Source: Ktedonobacter racemifer DSM 44963 (GTDB taxonomy: Bacteria; Chloroflexota; Ktedonobacteria; Ktedonobacterales; Ktedonobacteraceae). From it: a stretch of 64,000 nucleotides of DNA. The stretch spans positions 2,294,001 through 2,358,000 of the forward strand of contig NZ_ADVG01000004.1 of assembly GCF_000178855.1 (NCBI RefSeq). Direction: 5' to 3'. The notes beneath the pieces are model-generated. The model saw nothing but the letters and a program-made list of their open reading frames with translations. It did no database searches and had not been told where the DNA came from. The position numbers and the translations under genes are program-made. This document shows, piece by piece, positions 36,726 to 45,475 of the stretch (position 1 is the first letter of the stretch; every line of letters starts with the position of its first letter).

Positions 36726-37355
36726 ATGGAAGAAAAGAAACCAACGTCTTGCGCGCTCAGGCGTCATCAGAAGTTCGTGAGAGATGCTACCTGCCTTGTG
36801 TGTAATCCCTCTCTCCACCCGCAATCACTCCGCCAGATCCTCCTGGATCCTGCTATCGCCAGGTGGTATCAATCCCTCGTCGCCGGGACGTATTGTCATT
36901 GGCTCCGCTGTGAGAAGCCAGGCGTTCACTTCGATCAACTCCCCGACGGTCATTGGTGGTGCGACGAGCATCGCTATCATGGCCTGTTCCTGCAAGAGGG
37001 CGCAGCCAGAGACTTCCCTGCCTGGGAATACAGCGTAGGCCATACCATCCTGGTGGGCAGGCCCAACTGGTACAAGAGCACGACGCACGCGACTGTTGAA
37101 GATGTGCAGTGCCGCGTCGCGAAGTTACGCGGGATCTCCGTCGAGCTGCTGCCTCGGCTTTGCAGCCCTTCAACGCTCCAGCTCGAACAGCTCATTCAAG
37201 CGGACCGTCATATGGGTTTGCTGCGTGCAAACCCACGTCTCGCACTGAGCATCCCCAGGTGGATTGTTCGTGCTATCAACCAGACCCGCCTGATTTGCCC
37301 AGACAACGGCCGGGACGCGCACCCTCGGCTCCACGTGCGCATGCATCAAAACTAA
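36726..37355 (+). CDS. Cys/His-rich protein, paralogue 1 (C-terminus diverged)
   Basis: 209 residues. The first 140 are almost identical to the protein at 39659: CALRRHQKFVRDATCLVCNP, YCHWLRCEKPGVHFDQLPDG and HWWCDEHRYHG give two probable zinc clusters (CxxC; CHxxxC with CxxH). After LRGISVE the sequence departs from its paralogue, which suggests a frameshift or recombination in the tail. The upstream 70 bp, including the GAATNCATATGAAC motif and GAAAGG site, are also duplicated. No known domain is recognised. Confidence 0.65.
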   Translation: MEEKKPTSCALRRHQKFVRDATCLVCNPSLHPQSLRQILLDPAIARWYQSLVAGTYCHWLRCEKPGVHFDQLPDGHWWCDEHRYHGLFLQEGAARDFPAWEYSVGHTILVGRPNWYKSTTHATVEDVQCRVAKLRGISVELLPRLCSPSTLQLEQLIQADRHMGLLRANPRLALSIPRWIVRAINQTRLICPDNGRDAHPRLHVRMHQN

Positions 37356-37542
37356 CCAAACGCGTATGTGGTTATGAAGTACAGTGGCAGAGGCGACAAG
37401 CATCCAAAGAAGCCAAGGCGATGAAAGCGTCCCAAGCCAAATCTCCTGGGCTATTCAGCCGACAACGAAAGTCACCTGATCTACTTTTAATTTAGTTCAT
37501 CTCAGTGGCCTGCGGTGCATGACGCTTCCTTTGAGTTTCTTA

Positions 37543-38337
37543 TCACGAGATCAGTAACAGGTTAAGTTCTTCTTGAATGAGTCCATTACTGTAGATGAAG
37601 AGAGGCTTGTTCGCATTGTTCGTTATAACCGTAGTCTTTCCTCCAGATTCGGCCAGTAACAACCTCCCCGCCTCAACATCCCATGGATTTGCTGTACGGC
37701 TCACGAAAGCATCTGCCCGTCCACAGGCAAGATAGGCAAGCTCGGTCACTGTTGTACCGAGAATGCGGGTTCTATGCACATGCGCGAACAGCTTTGCGAA
37801 TATTTTCAATCCTTGTTCTACTATCTGAGGATCTCGTGCTGACGATAGGTCGCCAGCATAGACAAGAGCTTTCTGCAGTGAGGCATTATCTGAAACGTGA
37901 ATCCTACGCCCGTTGAGATACGCCCCCTGACCACAAATGGCTGTAAATAATTCATCTCTGGTTGGAATGTAAACAACGCCTCCGAGTGTTGTCTGATTGA
38001 CAACGAGTGCGATTGAAATAGCAAAGAGGGGACTCCCATGTTGAAAGTTCGCAGAGCCATCCACAGGATCAATTGTCCAATATTGATCCTGTCTCCCAAT
38101 TATGCCTGCCTCTTCAGAAAGAATCCCAACATGTGGGGCCTCTTTTTGCAATTGAGCAAGGATGATCCGTTCCGACCCTAGATCGACATCAAGCAGTTCG
38201 TCTTTGTAGCCTTTCGTATGTTTAACCTTTGCCTGCCCCAGTCGCTCAAGAAGATAACTTCCAGCTTCTCTGGTTGCAGATTCAGCTATTTTGAGGAGCT
38301 CTGGTACATCTGAAATGGTGAGGATTTCGTTTGTCAT
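37543..38337 (-). CDS. Inositol monophosphatase-family phosphatase
   Basis: A 264-residue protein with the IMPase signatures: Glu in ILSEEAG, the metal-binding DPVDGSANF at about residue 90, and NPWDVEAG near 217. The family (SuhB, CysQ, fructose bisphosphatases) removes phosphate from inositol phosphates, PAP or sugars with Mg2+. Which one cannot be told. It is intact and on the opposite strand to its neighbours, possibly an independent cargo gene. Confidence 0.92.
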   Translation of the reverse strand: MTNEILTISDVPELLKIAESATREAGSYLLERLGQAKVKHTKGYKDELLDVDLGSERIILAQLQKEAPHVGILSEEAGIIGRQDQYWTIDPVDGSANFQHGSPLFAISIALVVNQTTLGGVVYIPTRDELFTAICGQGAYLNGRRIHVSDNASLQKALVYAGDLSSARDPQIVEQGLKIFAKLFAHVHRTRILGTTVTELAYLACGRADAFVSRTANPWDVEAGRLLLAESGGKTTVITNNANKPLFIYSNGLIQEELNLLLIS

Positions 38338-38759
38338 CGATTATCTAGTCCACTTTCATGTATGGCATAATGAAATATCACGATACCTCTTCTATTTGAT
38401 TTTACCTTCTATGTGACTGACCTTGGAACTCAACTACTCAAGATCAGTTTACGTTCCTGGTTTTAGCTCGTGACCATTTAAGAAACTAATTGTAAATTCG
38501 CTGGCAAACTATCCAGAGTGCGATATAAAGCACTAGTGATACAGCAAACGGGATTTTTACCGTGTGTACAAGAAATTCATGAATTACTTTCCCCTTTTAA
38601 CTGAAATAACAATTAATACGATTGAGGCAGGCATGGAGTGTATATCTGCTTCTGGCAGGGAGGCTTTCAGGCTCAGAGAAATAGACAGAACCATAACCGT
38701 CATGTGTACGAGAAAAGCATAAGCCAGTTTATTTAATGGAGCGTAAATAGATTATGATG

Positions 38760-38840
38760 TACCTGTTAAATCAATGTAATCTTTGTTACATGTAACGAAT
38801 GCTACAAATAATGGTTGTTACATTTTTAGGATCGTCTATT
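38760..38840 (+). promoter_or_regulatory. AT-rich region with TTACATGTAA palindrome
   Basis: TTGTTACATGTAAC and a second GGTTACA lie in the 570-bp gap 38338-38909, which shows no gene. It could be an operator for the gene at 38910. Confidence 0.3.
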
Positions 38841-38909
38841 GGGTTGTGTGTAAATTTCCTCTGAAACATCCGGAGAAAAAGTAAACACGGCCATAGCTTT
38901 CCCGGTTTC

Positions 38910-39209
38910 ATGCCAGGTGGCGCAGCTCTGCTGCATGATGTCTTTGATAGTTTCAAAGTTTACAAATTTCCAAAAAGGTGCCAACTTTTCGCCTATCTTT
39001 TTGAGGAGGTGTTGCTACGAGTTAGAGTATCAAAACACCAGGAAATGGCTGCTATTATGAACGAACCTATCAGTCGTTCGCCGGAAACAGTGCGACTGCT
39101 CTACGAACGCCTGGGATTTCATCAGCAAGCTCTGGACAAAAAAGTTGGGCGAAATCAGTCTGATGAGATCGTCACCAGGATTTACAATCGTATCGTCAAA
39201 TCTCAGTGA
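38910..39209 (+). CDS. Small hypothetical protein, possible HTH
   Basis: 99 residues. SKHQEMAAIMNEPISRSPETVRLLYERLGF has the feel of a helix-turn-helix. No ribosome site is clear before the ATG at 38910, and a start further in is possible. It ends 15 bp before a strong terminator, which supports expression. No family is recognised. Confidence 0.4.
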   Translation: MPGGAALLHDVFDSFKVYKFPKRCQLFAYLFEEVLLRVRVSKHQEMAAIMNEPISRSPETVRLLYERLGFHQQALDKKVGRNQSDEIVTRIYNRIVKSQ

Positions 39210-39224
39210 CCCATTCAACACGAA

Positions 39225-39261
39225 GAACCTCATAGCTTGCCTGCTATGAGGTTCTCTTTTT
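39225..39261 (+). terminator. Rho-independent terminator
   Basis: GAACCTCATAG and CTATGAGGTTC pair over an 8-base loop and are followed by TCTTTTT. Confidence 0.85.
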
Positions 39262-39290
39262 ATGCTCAAGCAGACAGGCTGTTAAAAGAT

Positions 39291-39500
39291 AGAGAAAAAG
39301 AGAAGTAGAGAAGTAGAGAAAACCCTTTATATTTTCTCTATAAATTTCCTTATAGCAGGGATTAGAACATAATTTTAGAGAAAAAGAGAAGTAGAGAAAG
39401 AGAGAAGATATATATATTTTTCTCTATAAATTTCTTTATAGTAGGTAAGGTGAGCTTAAATCCCTGCTATAAGGAAAAGCTTAGAGAAAAATAAGGGGTA
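39291..39500. repeat. AT-rich direct and inverted repeat array
   Basis: AGAGAAAAAGAGAAGTAGAG occurs at about 39292 and 39386, each followed by TTTCTCTATAAATTTC and CTTATAG or TTTATAG. TATAGCAGGGATTA (39351) returns inverted as TAAATCCCTGCTATA (39457). The layout, with AT-rich stretches between iterated words, is like a replication origin or partition site. 39262-39658 has no gene. Confidence 0.55.
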
Positions 39501-39658
39501 TTTCTCTATTTTTTCCTTTCTCTATTTCTCGCTTTTTTGAAATGCCTCTTTTGCCCGTTCTCCCATCCTGCCCCTGACTTCTATGTATTTCTATGTCATT
39601 ATACGTATGCATATGAATACAAACGAATGCATATGAACTAAGAAAGGTTGTCAGCCAC

Positions 39659-40282
39659 ATGGAAGAAAAGCCAAAGTCATGCGCACTCATGCGCCATCAG
39701 AAGTTTGTAAGGGACGCAGTCTGTCTTGTGTGTAACCCCTCTCTCCACCCGCAATCGCTCCGCCAGATCCTGCTCGATCCTGCCACTGCAGTGTGGTATC
39801 AATCCCTCGTCGCCGGCACGTACTGCCATTGGCTCCGCTGCGAGAAGCCAGGCGTGTTCTTTGACCAGTTGCCGGACGGTCATTGGTGGTGCGACGAGCA
39901 CCGCTACCACGGATTCCTCCTGCAAGAGGGAGCGGCCCTTGACTTCCCTGCCTGGGAATACTTTGTTGGGCATACGATCCTGGCGGGCAGGCCCAATTGG
40001 TACAAGAGCACGACGCATGCCTCGCCCGAGGATGTGCAATGTCGCGTTGCAAAGTTGCGTGGCATTTCTGTCGAGGAGTTGCGCGCCCAGGTTGAACCTC
40101 AGCCAGCGCCTGCTGTGGGGAATGACTCGCTTATCCCTACGCCCCACCTGGTGGATGGTGGAATCGAGTTCGCGGGCGAGGTCTATGGAGTACTCCCGCT
40201 GGAGATCCGCGACATGCTGAAAACGGAACCTTCCCAGGTTGTGGAAGAGGAGGAACTAGATCTCTCCACCATCGACTTCTAG
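39659..40282 (+). CDS. Cys/His-rich protein, paralogue 2 (full length)
   Basis: 207 residues. It has the same Cys/His pattern as the protein at 36726: C at 9, CLVC at 23-26, CHWLRC and WWCDEH. The C-terminal part (LPLEIRDMLKTE ... EEELDLSTIDF) is acidic, and a similar ending is left as a fragment at 55680-55795, so a third relative existed. A 5' region with a GAATGCATATGAAC motif precedes it. The metal-cluster pattern suggests nucleic-acid binding; function unknown. Confidence 0.7.
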   Translation: MEEKPKSCALMRHQKFVRDAVCLVCNPSLHPQSLRQILLDPATAVWYQSLVAGTYCHWLRCEKPGVFFDQLPDGHWWCDEHRYHGFLLQEGAALDFPAWEYFVGHTILAGRPNWYKSTTHASPEDVQCRVAKLRGISVEELRAQVEPQPAPAVGNDSLIPTPHLVDGGIEFAGEVYGVLPLEIRDMLKTEPSQVVEEEELDLSTIDF

Positions 40283-40404
40283 TTGTGTTTTTTGAAGCCA
40301 GGGCGGGCGTAGAGTTGCTCTGACTTCGTATGTTGGTAAACGATAACGAACGAATACAGAGACGCCAGATTTTGATCTGAGCGCGATTTGATAAAGGTGA
40401 ACGT

Positions 40405-40650
40405 ATGAGCGATCTAGCAGTCGGGCATTTCGATGCAGTGGGATTTCTAACCGCTGTTAATCAGGTTCGTCAGGAAAGAAATGTGAGCTGGCGGCGATTC
40501 TACCGCCAAACAGGTGTCCAGGCAAGCAATATCAAGATTGTCCTGCGAAAGAAGCACGCAGGCATTCATACAAATACCCTGGCCGCGCTTGTCCTATGGA
40601 GTGGTATCAATCCACAAACATACATGGAACTAAGGAAAGTGGAAGCCTGA
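40405..40650 (+). CDS. Small HTH protein A
   Basis: 81 residues. VSWRRFYRQTGVQASNIKIV is a Cro/XRE-like helix-turn-helix and LAALVLWSGINPQTYM follows. It is 36 percent or so alike by eye to the next gene product, with which it forms a tandem pair one base apart. An operon start with AAAGG upstream. Confidence 0.7.
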   Translation: MSDLAVGHFDAVGFLTAVNQVRQERNVSWRRFYRQTGVQASNIKIVLRKKHAGIHTNTLAALVLWSGINPQTYMELRKVEA

Positions 40651-40651
40651 G

Positions 40652-40882
40652 ATGATCAAGGCCTACTTTGACTCACCGGCATTTCTACAGGCAATAGACC
40701 AGATTCGCCTGGATCGTAAGTTGAGCTGGTACCAGGTGACAAAGGCGACGGGATTGGATCCGAACAACATTCGGCGCGTGGGAACACGGGAAAAGAACGG
40801 TTTCAACTCAAATGCTGTTGCGGCCCTGGTCCTCTGGTCTGGTCTGGATCCTCGCGAGTACATGAAATGGAAGAATAGCTAA
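40652..40882 (+). CDS. Small HTH protein B
   Basis: 76 residues with LSWYQVTKATGLDPNNIRRV as helix-turn-helix and AALVLWSGLDPREYMKW, the same layout as the preceding protein. Tandem duplicates of this kind may bind DNA as a heterodimer. It overlaps the operon with the DUF488-ASCH and HNH genes. Confidence 0.7.
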   Translation: MIKAYFDSPAFLQAIDQIRLDRKLSWYQVTKATGLDPNNIRRVGTREKNGFNSNAVAALVLWSGLDPREYMKWKNS

Positions 40883-40903
40883 TCAGGAAAGGAAGAACGA
40901 CAC

Positions 40904-41764
40904 GTGAAGGTTGTAGAGTTTGGCTATGCAGGGGCAGGCGGCGAGGAGCGCTTGCACCAGCTCATGCAGGATGAGAAAGCTATCCTTTGTGATATTCGTC
41001 TCAGCCCTCGTAGCAAGTGGTATCCGCAGTTCAATGGCAAAGCCCTGCGAGAGACGTATGGCGCTCGCTATCTCTGGCTTGGCGAGACGCTGGGTAACAA
41101 GAACTACAACAATGATGAGGGCATAGTGTTGGCTGATCCCGAGCGCGGTATTACTCGCCTGATGGCAGGGCTACGGAAGGGCTACACACTCATCCTGCTC
41201 TGTGCTTGCAAGCAATACGAGTCCTGTCATCGGCATACGGTTGTGGACCTCCTACGTGAGAAGGTGCCAGGGCTTGAGGTTGTTCATCCCGAAGGCAGCG
41301 AAGGCGAACTAATCAAGTGTCTCTCAATCATTCAGCCGTGGACCTGGCTATTGGCTCACGGTTACAAGGATGTGGAGAACCGAAACTGGCGCACGAACTA
41401 TCGCGGCCCGGTTCTCCTCCATGCGAGCAAGAAGATTGATGGGGATTGGTTTTATCCTCATCCTCATCCAAAGAAAGGCGAACTTTACACTGACGATGCT
41501 GAGCGCTTTGGGCTTAAAGGTATTATGCCTGGGCATAAGAGCCTCTATACCATTGGTGCCATTGTGGGTATTGCCGATTTGGTAGACGTGGTTGAACAGA
41601 GTGAGAGCGACTGGTTCCGTGGACCCTATGGTTTTGTCTTCGCGAACGCCCGTCCTCTCGAACCTATCCCTTACAAAGGCGATCAAGGGCTGTTTAATGT
41701 CCCTCTGAGCGTGATAAATGAGCATGGTGACTTGCGTAGTGCGCAGGAGCTGGAGGTAGTGTGA
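40904..41764 (+). CDS. DUF488-ASCH fusion protein
   Basis: 286 residues with two domains. Residues 1-130 match DUF488: ILCDIRLSPRSKWYPQF, RYLWLGETLGN and the Cys/His motif LLCACKQYESCHRH. Residues 140-280 are an ASCH domain: LSIIQPWTWLLAHGYKDVEN, RNWRTNYRGPVLLHASKK and IVGIADLVDVVE. ASCH binds modified or structured nucleic acid; DUF488 is often found with DNA-modification genes. The GTG start at 40904 has GGAAAGGAAG upstream. The HNH gene starts 1 bp after its stop. Confidence 0.78.
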   Translation: MKVVEFGYAGAGGEERLHQLMQDEKAILCDIRLSPRSKWYPQFNGKALRETYGARYLWLGETLGNKNYNNDEGIVLADPERGITRLMAGLRKGYTLILLCACKQYESCHRHTVVDLLREKVPGLEVVHPEGSEGELIKCLSIIQPWTWLLAHGYKDVENRNWRTNYRGPVLLHASKKIDGDWFYPHPHPKKGELYTDDAERFGLKGIMPGHKSLYTIGAIVGIADLVDVVEQSESDWFRGPYGFVFANARPLEPIPYKGDQGLFNVPLSVINEHGDLRSAQELEVV

Positions 41765-41765
41765 G

Positions 41766-42134
41766 ATGCCAATGGATTGGTCGCGCTACCCCTCAAACTG
41801 GCGCAAAGTCTCACTAACCATCCGTCGCATTGCTGGCCAGCGGTGTGAGCGATGTGGCGTAGCCAACGGTGTCCCACTCCCCAGCGGGCGCCCTGGCAAG
41901 GTCGTTTTGACGGTAGCCCATCTTGGCGCGTCGCGGCCGACTGGCGAGGGCTGGGTCGCTGGGGATAAGCACGATAAACATGATGTGCGCAGGGAGAATC
42001 TCCAGGCACTCTGCGCGGCTTGTCATCTTGCGTATGATCACGACGACCATATTCTTCATGCCAAAGAGACCAGATCACGCAAAAAAAGAGAAGTCGCCTT
42101 GGCTACTGGGCAACTTCTCATGTTCAACGATTAA
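41766..42134 (+). CDS. HNH endonuclease-like protein
   Basis: 122 residues. Zinc and catalytic motifs visible are RCERCGVANG, VLTVAHLG, and ENLQALCAACHLAYD; the usual HNH pattern with two CxxC. It is directly coupled to the DUF488-ASCH gene, so a joint task in recognising and cutting DNA is plausible. The last gene of the module before an MITE and IS701. Confidence 0.8.
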   Translation: MPMDWSRYPSNWRKVSLTIRRIAGQRCERCGVANGVPLPSGRPGKVVLTVAHLGASRPTGEGWVAGDKHDKHDVRRENLQALCAACHLAYDHDDHILHAKETRSRKKREVALATGQLLMFND

Positions 42135-42149
42135 TCATTAACTAGATTT

Positions 42150-42268
42150 AGTGCTGCGTTCCTCATTGGTATGAATAAAACGATGAATCCAGGTCTAGAG
42201 CTAAAGCAGGCATGCCTTACCTATAGGTTTAGCTAGCAGGAATGTCAGCGCCAATGAGGAACGCAGCA
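42150..42268. mobile_element. MITE-like element with TA flanks
   Basis: GTGCTGCGTTCCTCATTGG (42150) and its complement CCAATGAGGAACGCAGCAT (42250-42268) bound 119 bp without coding capacity. TA lies on each side. The GTGC start resembles the IS630-B ends, so such a transposase may move it. Confidence 0.65.
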
Positions 42269-42269
42269 T

Positions 42270-43752
42270 TAGTACTACAGTTGGAGTTAGGAAGTATTGA
42301 GAGCCAAACGGCGTTTGTAATGGTAAACTTGAGCGACCGCCTGATGGTGCCGCCGAAAGAGAGACCAGGCCACCACCTGAGCATGTTGAACGATCTGTTG
42401 CCACACCAGCGACCAGACAAGGCGAAGCACTTCTGGAAGGGTGTAAGGGATCAATGGACAACCAATCCTCTCTGGCACTTGAACTGCTGCAAACTGCTTG
42501 GGCTGGACTGCTGTTCCCACGCTTTTTTTTCCCGGGCGGTATTGGCCTGTTCGACCATCATTGTTGCACACAATTGGGCCACAAGCGAGAGCGTGACATG
42601 CCGGTACCACCCGGTCCAGGAACGCACTTCGTACTGATCGAGTCCACACTCGCCTTTCGCTCGCTCGATGGCTTCTTCGACCTTCCAGCGCTGGCCGGCT
42701 ACGTCCACGATCTGTTGTAGCGTGGTCTGTTTTGGGGCACACACCCGATGATAGACGACCTCAGTGGGATCGGTGAGGCTACGTCGCACCACGATCCAGG
42801 CTTGCCAGCCATCGGGAACCTCTGCATCCATTTTTCGCCAGGCCCATTCAAACCACCGAGGTCCCTTCGATCCCCATCCGGCTGAGAGTCGATACCAACG
42901 CCCAGAATGCTTGCGCGCGAACCACTCATCCACCCCAACGGAGGCGAAGCCTTCATCCAATCCCATCCGGATCTGATTCTGAGGTGGGACAGCCAGCACG
43001 TAAGGAATGTGGTGCTCGGTGAGAAAGCGCCGCAGGTGATAATCGGCTCCATACACGCTGTCAGCAGTTACCCAGGCGCAGGGCAGGTGATGGGCAAGCA
43101 TCCGTTCGAGCATGCGGCGAGCCAGGACAAGCTTGGTGGCAAACTCCATCTCCTCTGGCACACCTGCTTCCTCACAGCGGTGGCGATCATCAGTCCATTC
43201 GTGAGGTAAATAGATCTCCCGATCCATCAACACCTGCCCCTTGGGACTCGCGTAGGCTAGGAAGACGCCGATCTGGCAGTTGCCAATCTTGCCCACCGTC
43301 CCGCTGTATTGAGGAGCGACTCCGACCGACTTGGTGCCCTTTTTCACAAAGCCCGTTTCATCAATGACGACCACGGCTGTGCAATCAGCGAGTTTCTCTC
43401 GCACCAGGTCCAGCAGGTCGTCGCGAACCGCATCAGCATCCCAGTGTGCCCGACTGAGCAGTTCCTGGTAGCCGTAGGGATTGGCTTCTCCTGCTGCTTC
43501 TGCCAGTTGCCAGCCATTTTTGCGCTCAATGGGACGCAACAACCCTTGCAGATACGCCCGCGCACGCTGGCGCTGTTCGGAGCGGGCAAAGCGCCCTGCG
43601 ATACGTGCATGCACTTCATCGAGGCATCCTGCCCACCGCACTGCGGCCTCTTCCTCCTCTTTGATTTCCTGGTGGTTCATGATCCTGCTTCTTTCGCTGG
43701 GTGATTGGTTGCTCTCTTTCTATACTAGCACCTAACTCCAACTGTAGTACTA
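42270..43752 (-). mobile_element. IS701-family insertion sequence
   Basis: The inverted repeats TAGTACTACAGTTGGAGTTA (42270) and its complement (to 43752) enclose one transposase gene. Confidence 0.88.
42287..43680 (-). pseudogene. IS701-family transposase with late frameshift
   Basis: The DDE domain is complete up to about 42470: VVVIDETGFVKKG (Asp), CAWVTADSVYGAD (Asp), and KVEEAIERAKGECGLDQYEVR (Glu). The last 60 residues (PLIPYTLPEVLRLVWSLVW and on) are in a second frame. The stop at 42451 would give a 409-residue protein lacking only the tail, so it could still be active. Confidence 0.82.
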
Positions 43753-43793
43753 GTGCTCCGTTCGTTAAGTGCAGTAGCAAAACGGATTGGCTT

Positions 43794-44723
43794 CTAGAAC
43801 CGGATCATGCGATAAGCCTGCTTGTTTTTGTTACTGGTGGATTTAACAAAAGCAGCACTAGGGCGTCCAGTTCTTGGGCGCTCTATTTTCATCCATATTT
43901 CATATGGAGCGCGTTTACGGTGAAGACATGGTCTGTGTTCATCTGGATAGAGCATGGTGTAAAGCCTTTTTAAGGCGTCTTGTCTAGTAACAACAAATTT
44001 GTATAATGGCGACCACCCTGCTTTTTGTGGTTCCCTCTTCTGTATCGTATGAGCAATATCATGCCGAGTTAAGCAATCACGTATTTTATCGCGAAGGATT
44101 GTAGAAGCTGTTACCAGTTGTACCGTAAGATCTGGAGCTTGTTGATTGGCCCTAGCTTGTCTGAGCAATACGGAACCATCGCCGTCAATAAGCCCTCTTA
44201 AGAATGCTCCCTCGTACTCTGCTTCAATTATAGGCCACCCTATGGTCAGGCTTTTGTGTTCAGTTAACCCTAAAGAACGAAGGCGATCTGCTGTGTGTTT
44301 AGATGAGAAATGAACCCTAATGTGTTCCCCGTTATTTTTTAGCGCGTAGGTACCTCCATCGATAACTGCTAAAACAAGCTCTGCAAGCTGGAAGTCTTTT
44401 GTTGAAATATCAATTGTATTCCCGTAGAGACATCCATCGCTCCAAATGAGTCCCAGTAACCATGCCATTTCATCAGTCCAAGTATCGAAAAACTTTTCAT
44501 TAAAAGGATTAGTATTGATGGGTTTAGTAAGCCCAGCTGCCTTCCTTCTTCTTGCAAGAGTGCGTGCGCTCATAAGTTGGTTATCAGGAATAACTAAATG
44601 TTGGCTAGGCTTATTTGCCATAGCTCCACAATGGCGAGAGCAATACTTCCCAGGTGTATTCCCTTTGATTCGTTGGTATGTTTCACCGCAATGCTGGCAC
44701 GTGTAGTCAATCATGGTACGCAT
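43794..44723 (-). CDS. LAGLIDADG homing endonuclease with N-terminal zinc finger
   Basis: 309 residues. The N-terminal finger is CQHCGE...YCSRHCG. Two LAGLIDADG helices are visible: WLLGLIWSDGCLYG at about 90 and FLRGLIDGDGSVLL at about 175; both Asp are kept. The start at 44723 (MRTMIDY) has AGGAGG upstream. It is a free-standing gene, not within an intron or intein that I can see. It cuts a long specific site and may spread by homing. Confidence 0.85.
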   Translation of the reverse strand: MRTMIDYTCQHCGETYQRIKGNTPGKYCSRHCGAMANKPSQHLVIPDNQLMSARTLARRRKAAGLTKPINTNPFNEKFFDTWTDEMAWLLGLIWSDGCLYGNTIDISTKDFQLAELVLAVIDGGTYALKNNGEHIRVHFSSKHTADRLRSLGLTEHKSLTIGWPIIEAEYEGAFLRGLIDGDGSVLLRQARANQQAPDLTVQLVTASTILRDKIRDCLTRHDIAHTIQKREPQKAGWSPLYKFVVTRQDALKRLYTMLYPDEHRPCLHRKRAPYEIWMKIERPRTGRPSAAFVKSTSNKNKQAYRMIRF

Positions 44724-44802
44724 AAACAATCCTCCTTGATTGAAAATATTATACCACATATCAGAATGAAGACAAATGATAAATGACTAATTGACTACAG
44801 CA

Positions 44803-44845
44803 AGAAGCCTTCCACGTCCAGGTCTCGTGGAGGGCTTCTTTGTTA
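44803..44845 (+). terminator. Hairpin/terminator before small paralogue 1
   Basis: AGAAGCCTTCCACG and CGTGGAGGGCTTCT pair, followed by TTGTT. TATACT follows 10 bp on. The same unit recurs at 45145. Confidence 0.7.
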
Positions 44846-44874
44846 GATATACTGAAAAAAGAAGGGGGGGAATT

Positions 44875-45129
44875 ATGAGCAAAACACTACAATTTGTCAG
44901 GGAACTATTCGGCGACGAGGGGCTCGTCATTTTGAAAGAGTGGAATGGCCCGAATGGGAGTATGGGAGTCTACCACGCCAAAGATGTAGGGTATATCTAC
45001 CTCTTAGTGTTCATACAGTCCCAACAGCGCCATTGCACACATCAGTACCCAGATACAGAGAAAACTCAGGCGTTTCATGACGCGGAGATCATCGCCGCAT
45101 TTGCAGGAGCACAAGAGATGGTTGCATAG
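44875..45129 (+). CDS. Small conserved protein, tandem paralogue 1
   Basis: 84 residues beginning MSKTLQFVRELFGDEGLVIL. It has no recognised domain. It is about 70 percent identical by eye to the protein at 45221. A GGGGGGG run serves as ribosome site just before the ATG. The gene and its upstream terminator hairpin form a unit of about 345 bp that is present twice. Confidence 0.65.
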   Translation: MSKTLQFVRELFGDEGLVILKEWNGPNGSMGVYHAKDVGYIYLLVFIQSQQRHCTHQYPDTEKTQAFHDAEIIAAFAGAQEMVA

Positions 45130-45144
45130 AAGATCTACGCAGCA

Positions 45145-45188
45145 AGAAGCCCTCCCCGGTCCAGGCCAGGGGAGGGCTTCTCTTTTTT
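45145..45188 (+). terminator. Hairpin/terminator before small paralogue 2
   Basis: AGAAGCCCTCCCC and GGGGAGGGCTTCT pair over 11 bases and are followed by TTTTTT. It could end the first paralogue's transcript or act as an attenuator for the second. Confidence 0.8.
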
Positions 45189-45220
45189 GTTGGATATACT
45201 AAAAAAAAGAGGGAGGAATT

Positions 45221-45475
45221 ATGAGTAAGACACTGCAATTTGTCAGAGAGCTGTTCGGGGATGATTCCTTTGTTGCCCTGAAGGAGTGGGCTGGCCCTAA
45301 CGGCGACATGGGCGTGTATCACTCGAAAGCAGCAGGGTATATCTATCTCCTGGTGTATATACAGGCTCAAAATCTTCACTATGCACATCAGTACCCAGAT
45401 ACAGAGAAAACCCAGGCACTTCGCGATGCAGCGATCATCGCCGCCTTTGCAGGAGAGCATATGTCGTACGGTTAG
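45221..45475 (+). CDS. Small conserved protein, tandem paralogue 2
   Basis: 84 residues beginning MSKTLQFVRELFGDDSFVAL. Its middle (GYIYLLVYIQAQ) and QYPDTEKTQA are kept in both copies, so the fold is under selection. GATATACT lies 25 bp upstream and GAGGGAGG is the ribosome site. No family is recognised. 45476-45889 contains no gene that I can support. Confidence 0.65.
   Translation: MSKTLQFVRELFGDDSFVALKEWAGPNGDMGVYHSKAAGYIYLLVYIQAQNLHYAHQYPDTEKTQALRDAAIIAAFAGEHMSYG

Noticed and set aside
37109..37495. Plus frame of 128 codons overlapping the first Cys/His-rich gene
   Set aside because: Arg/Pro/Ser-rich composition typical of an off-frame reading; only its last third could be a shifted tail of the gene.
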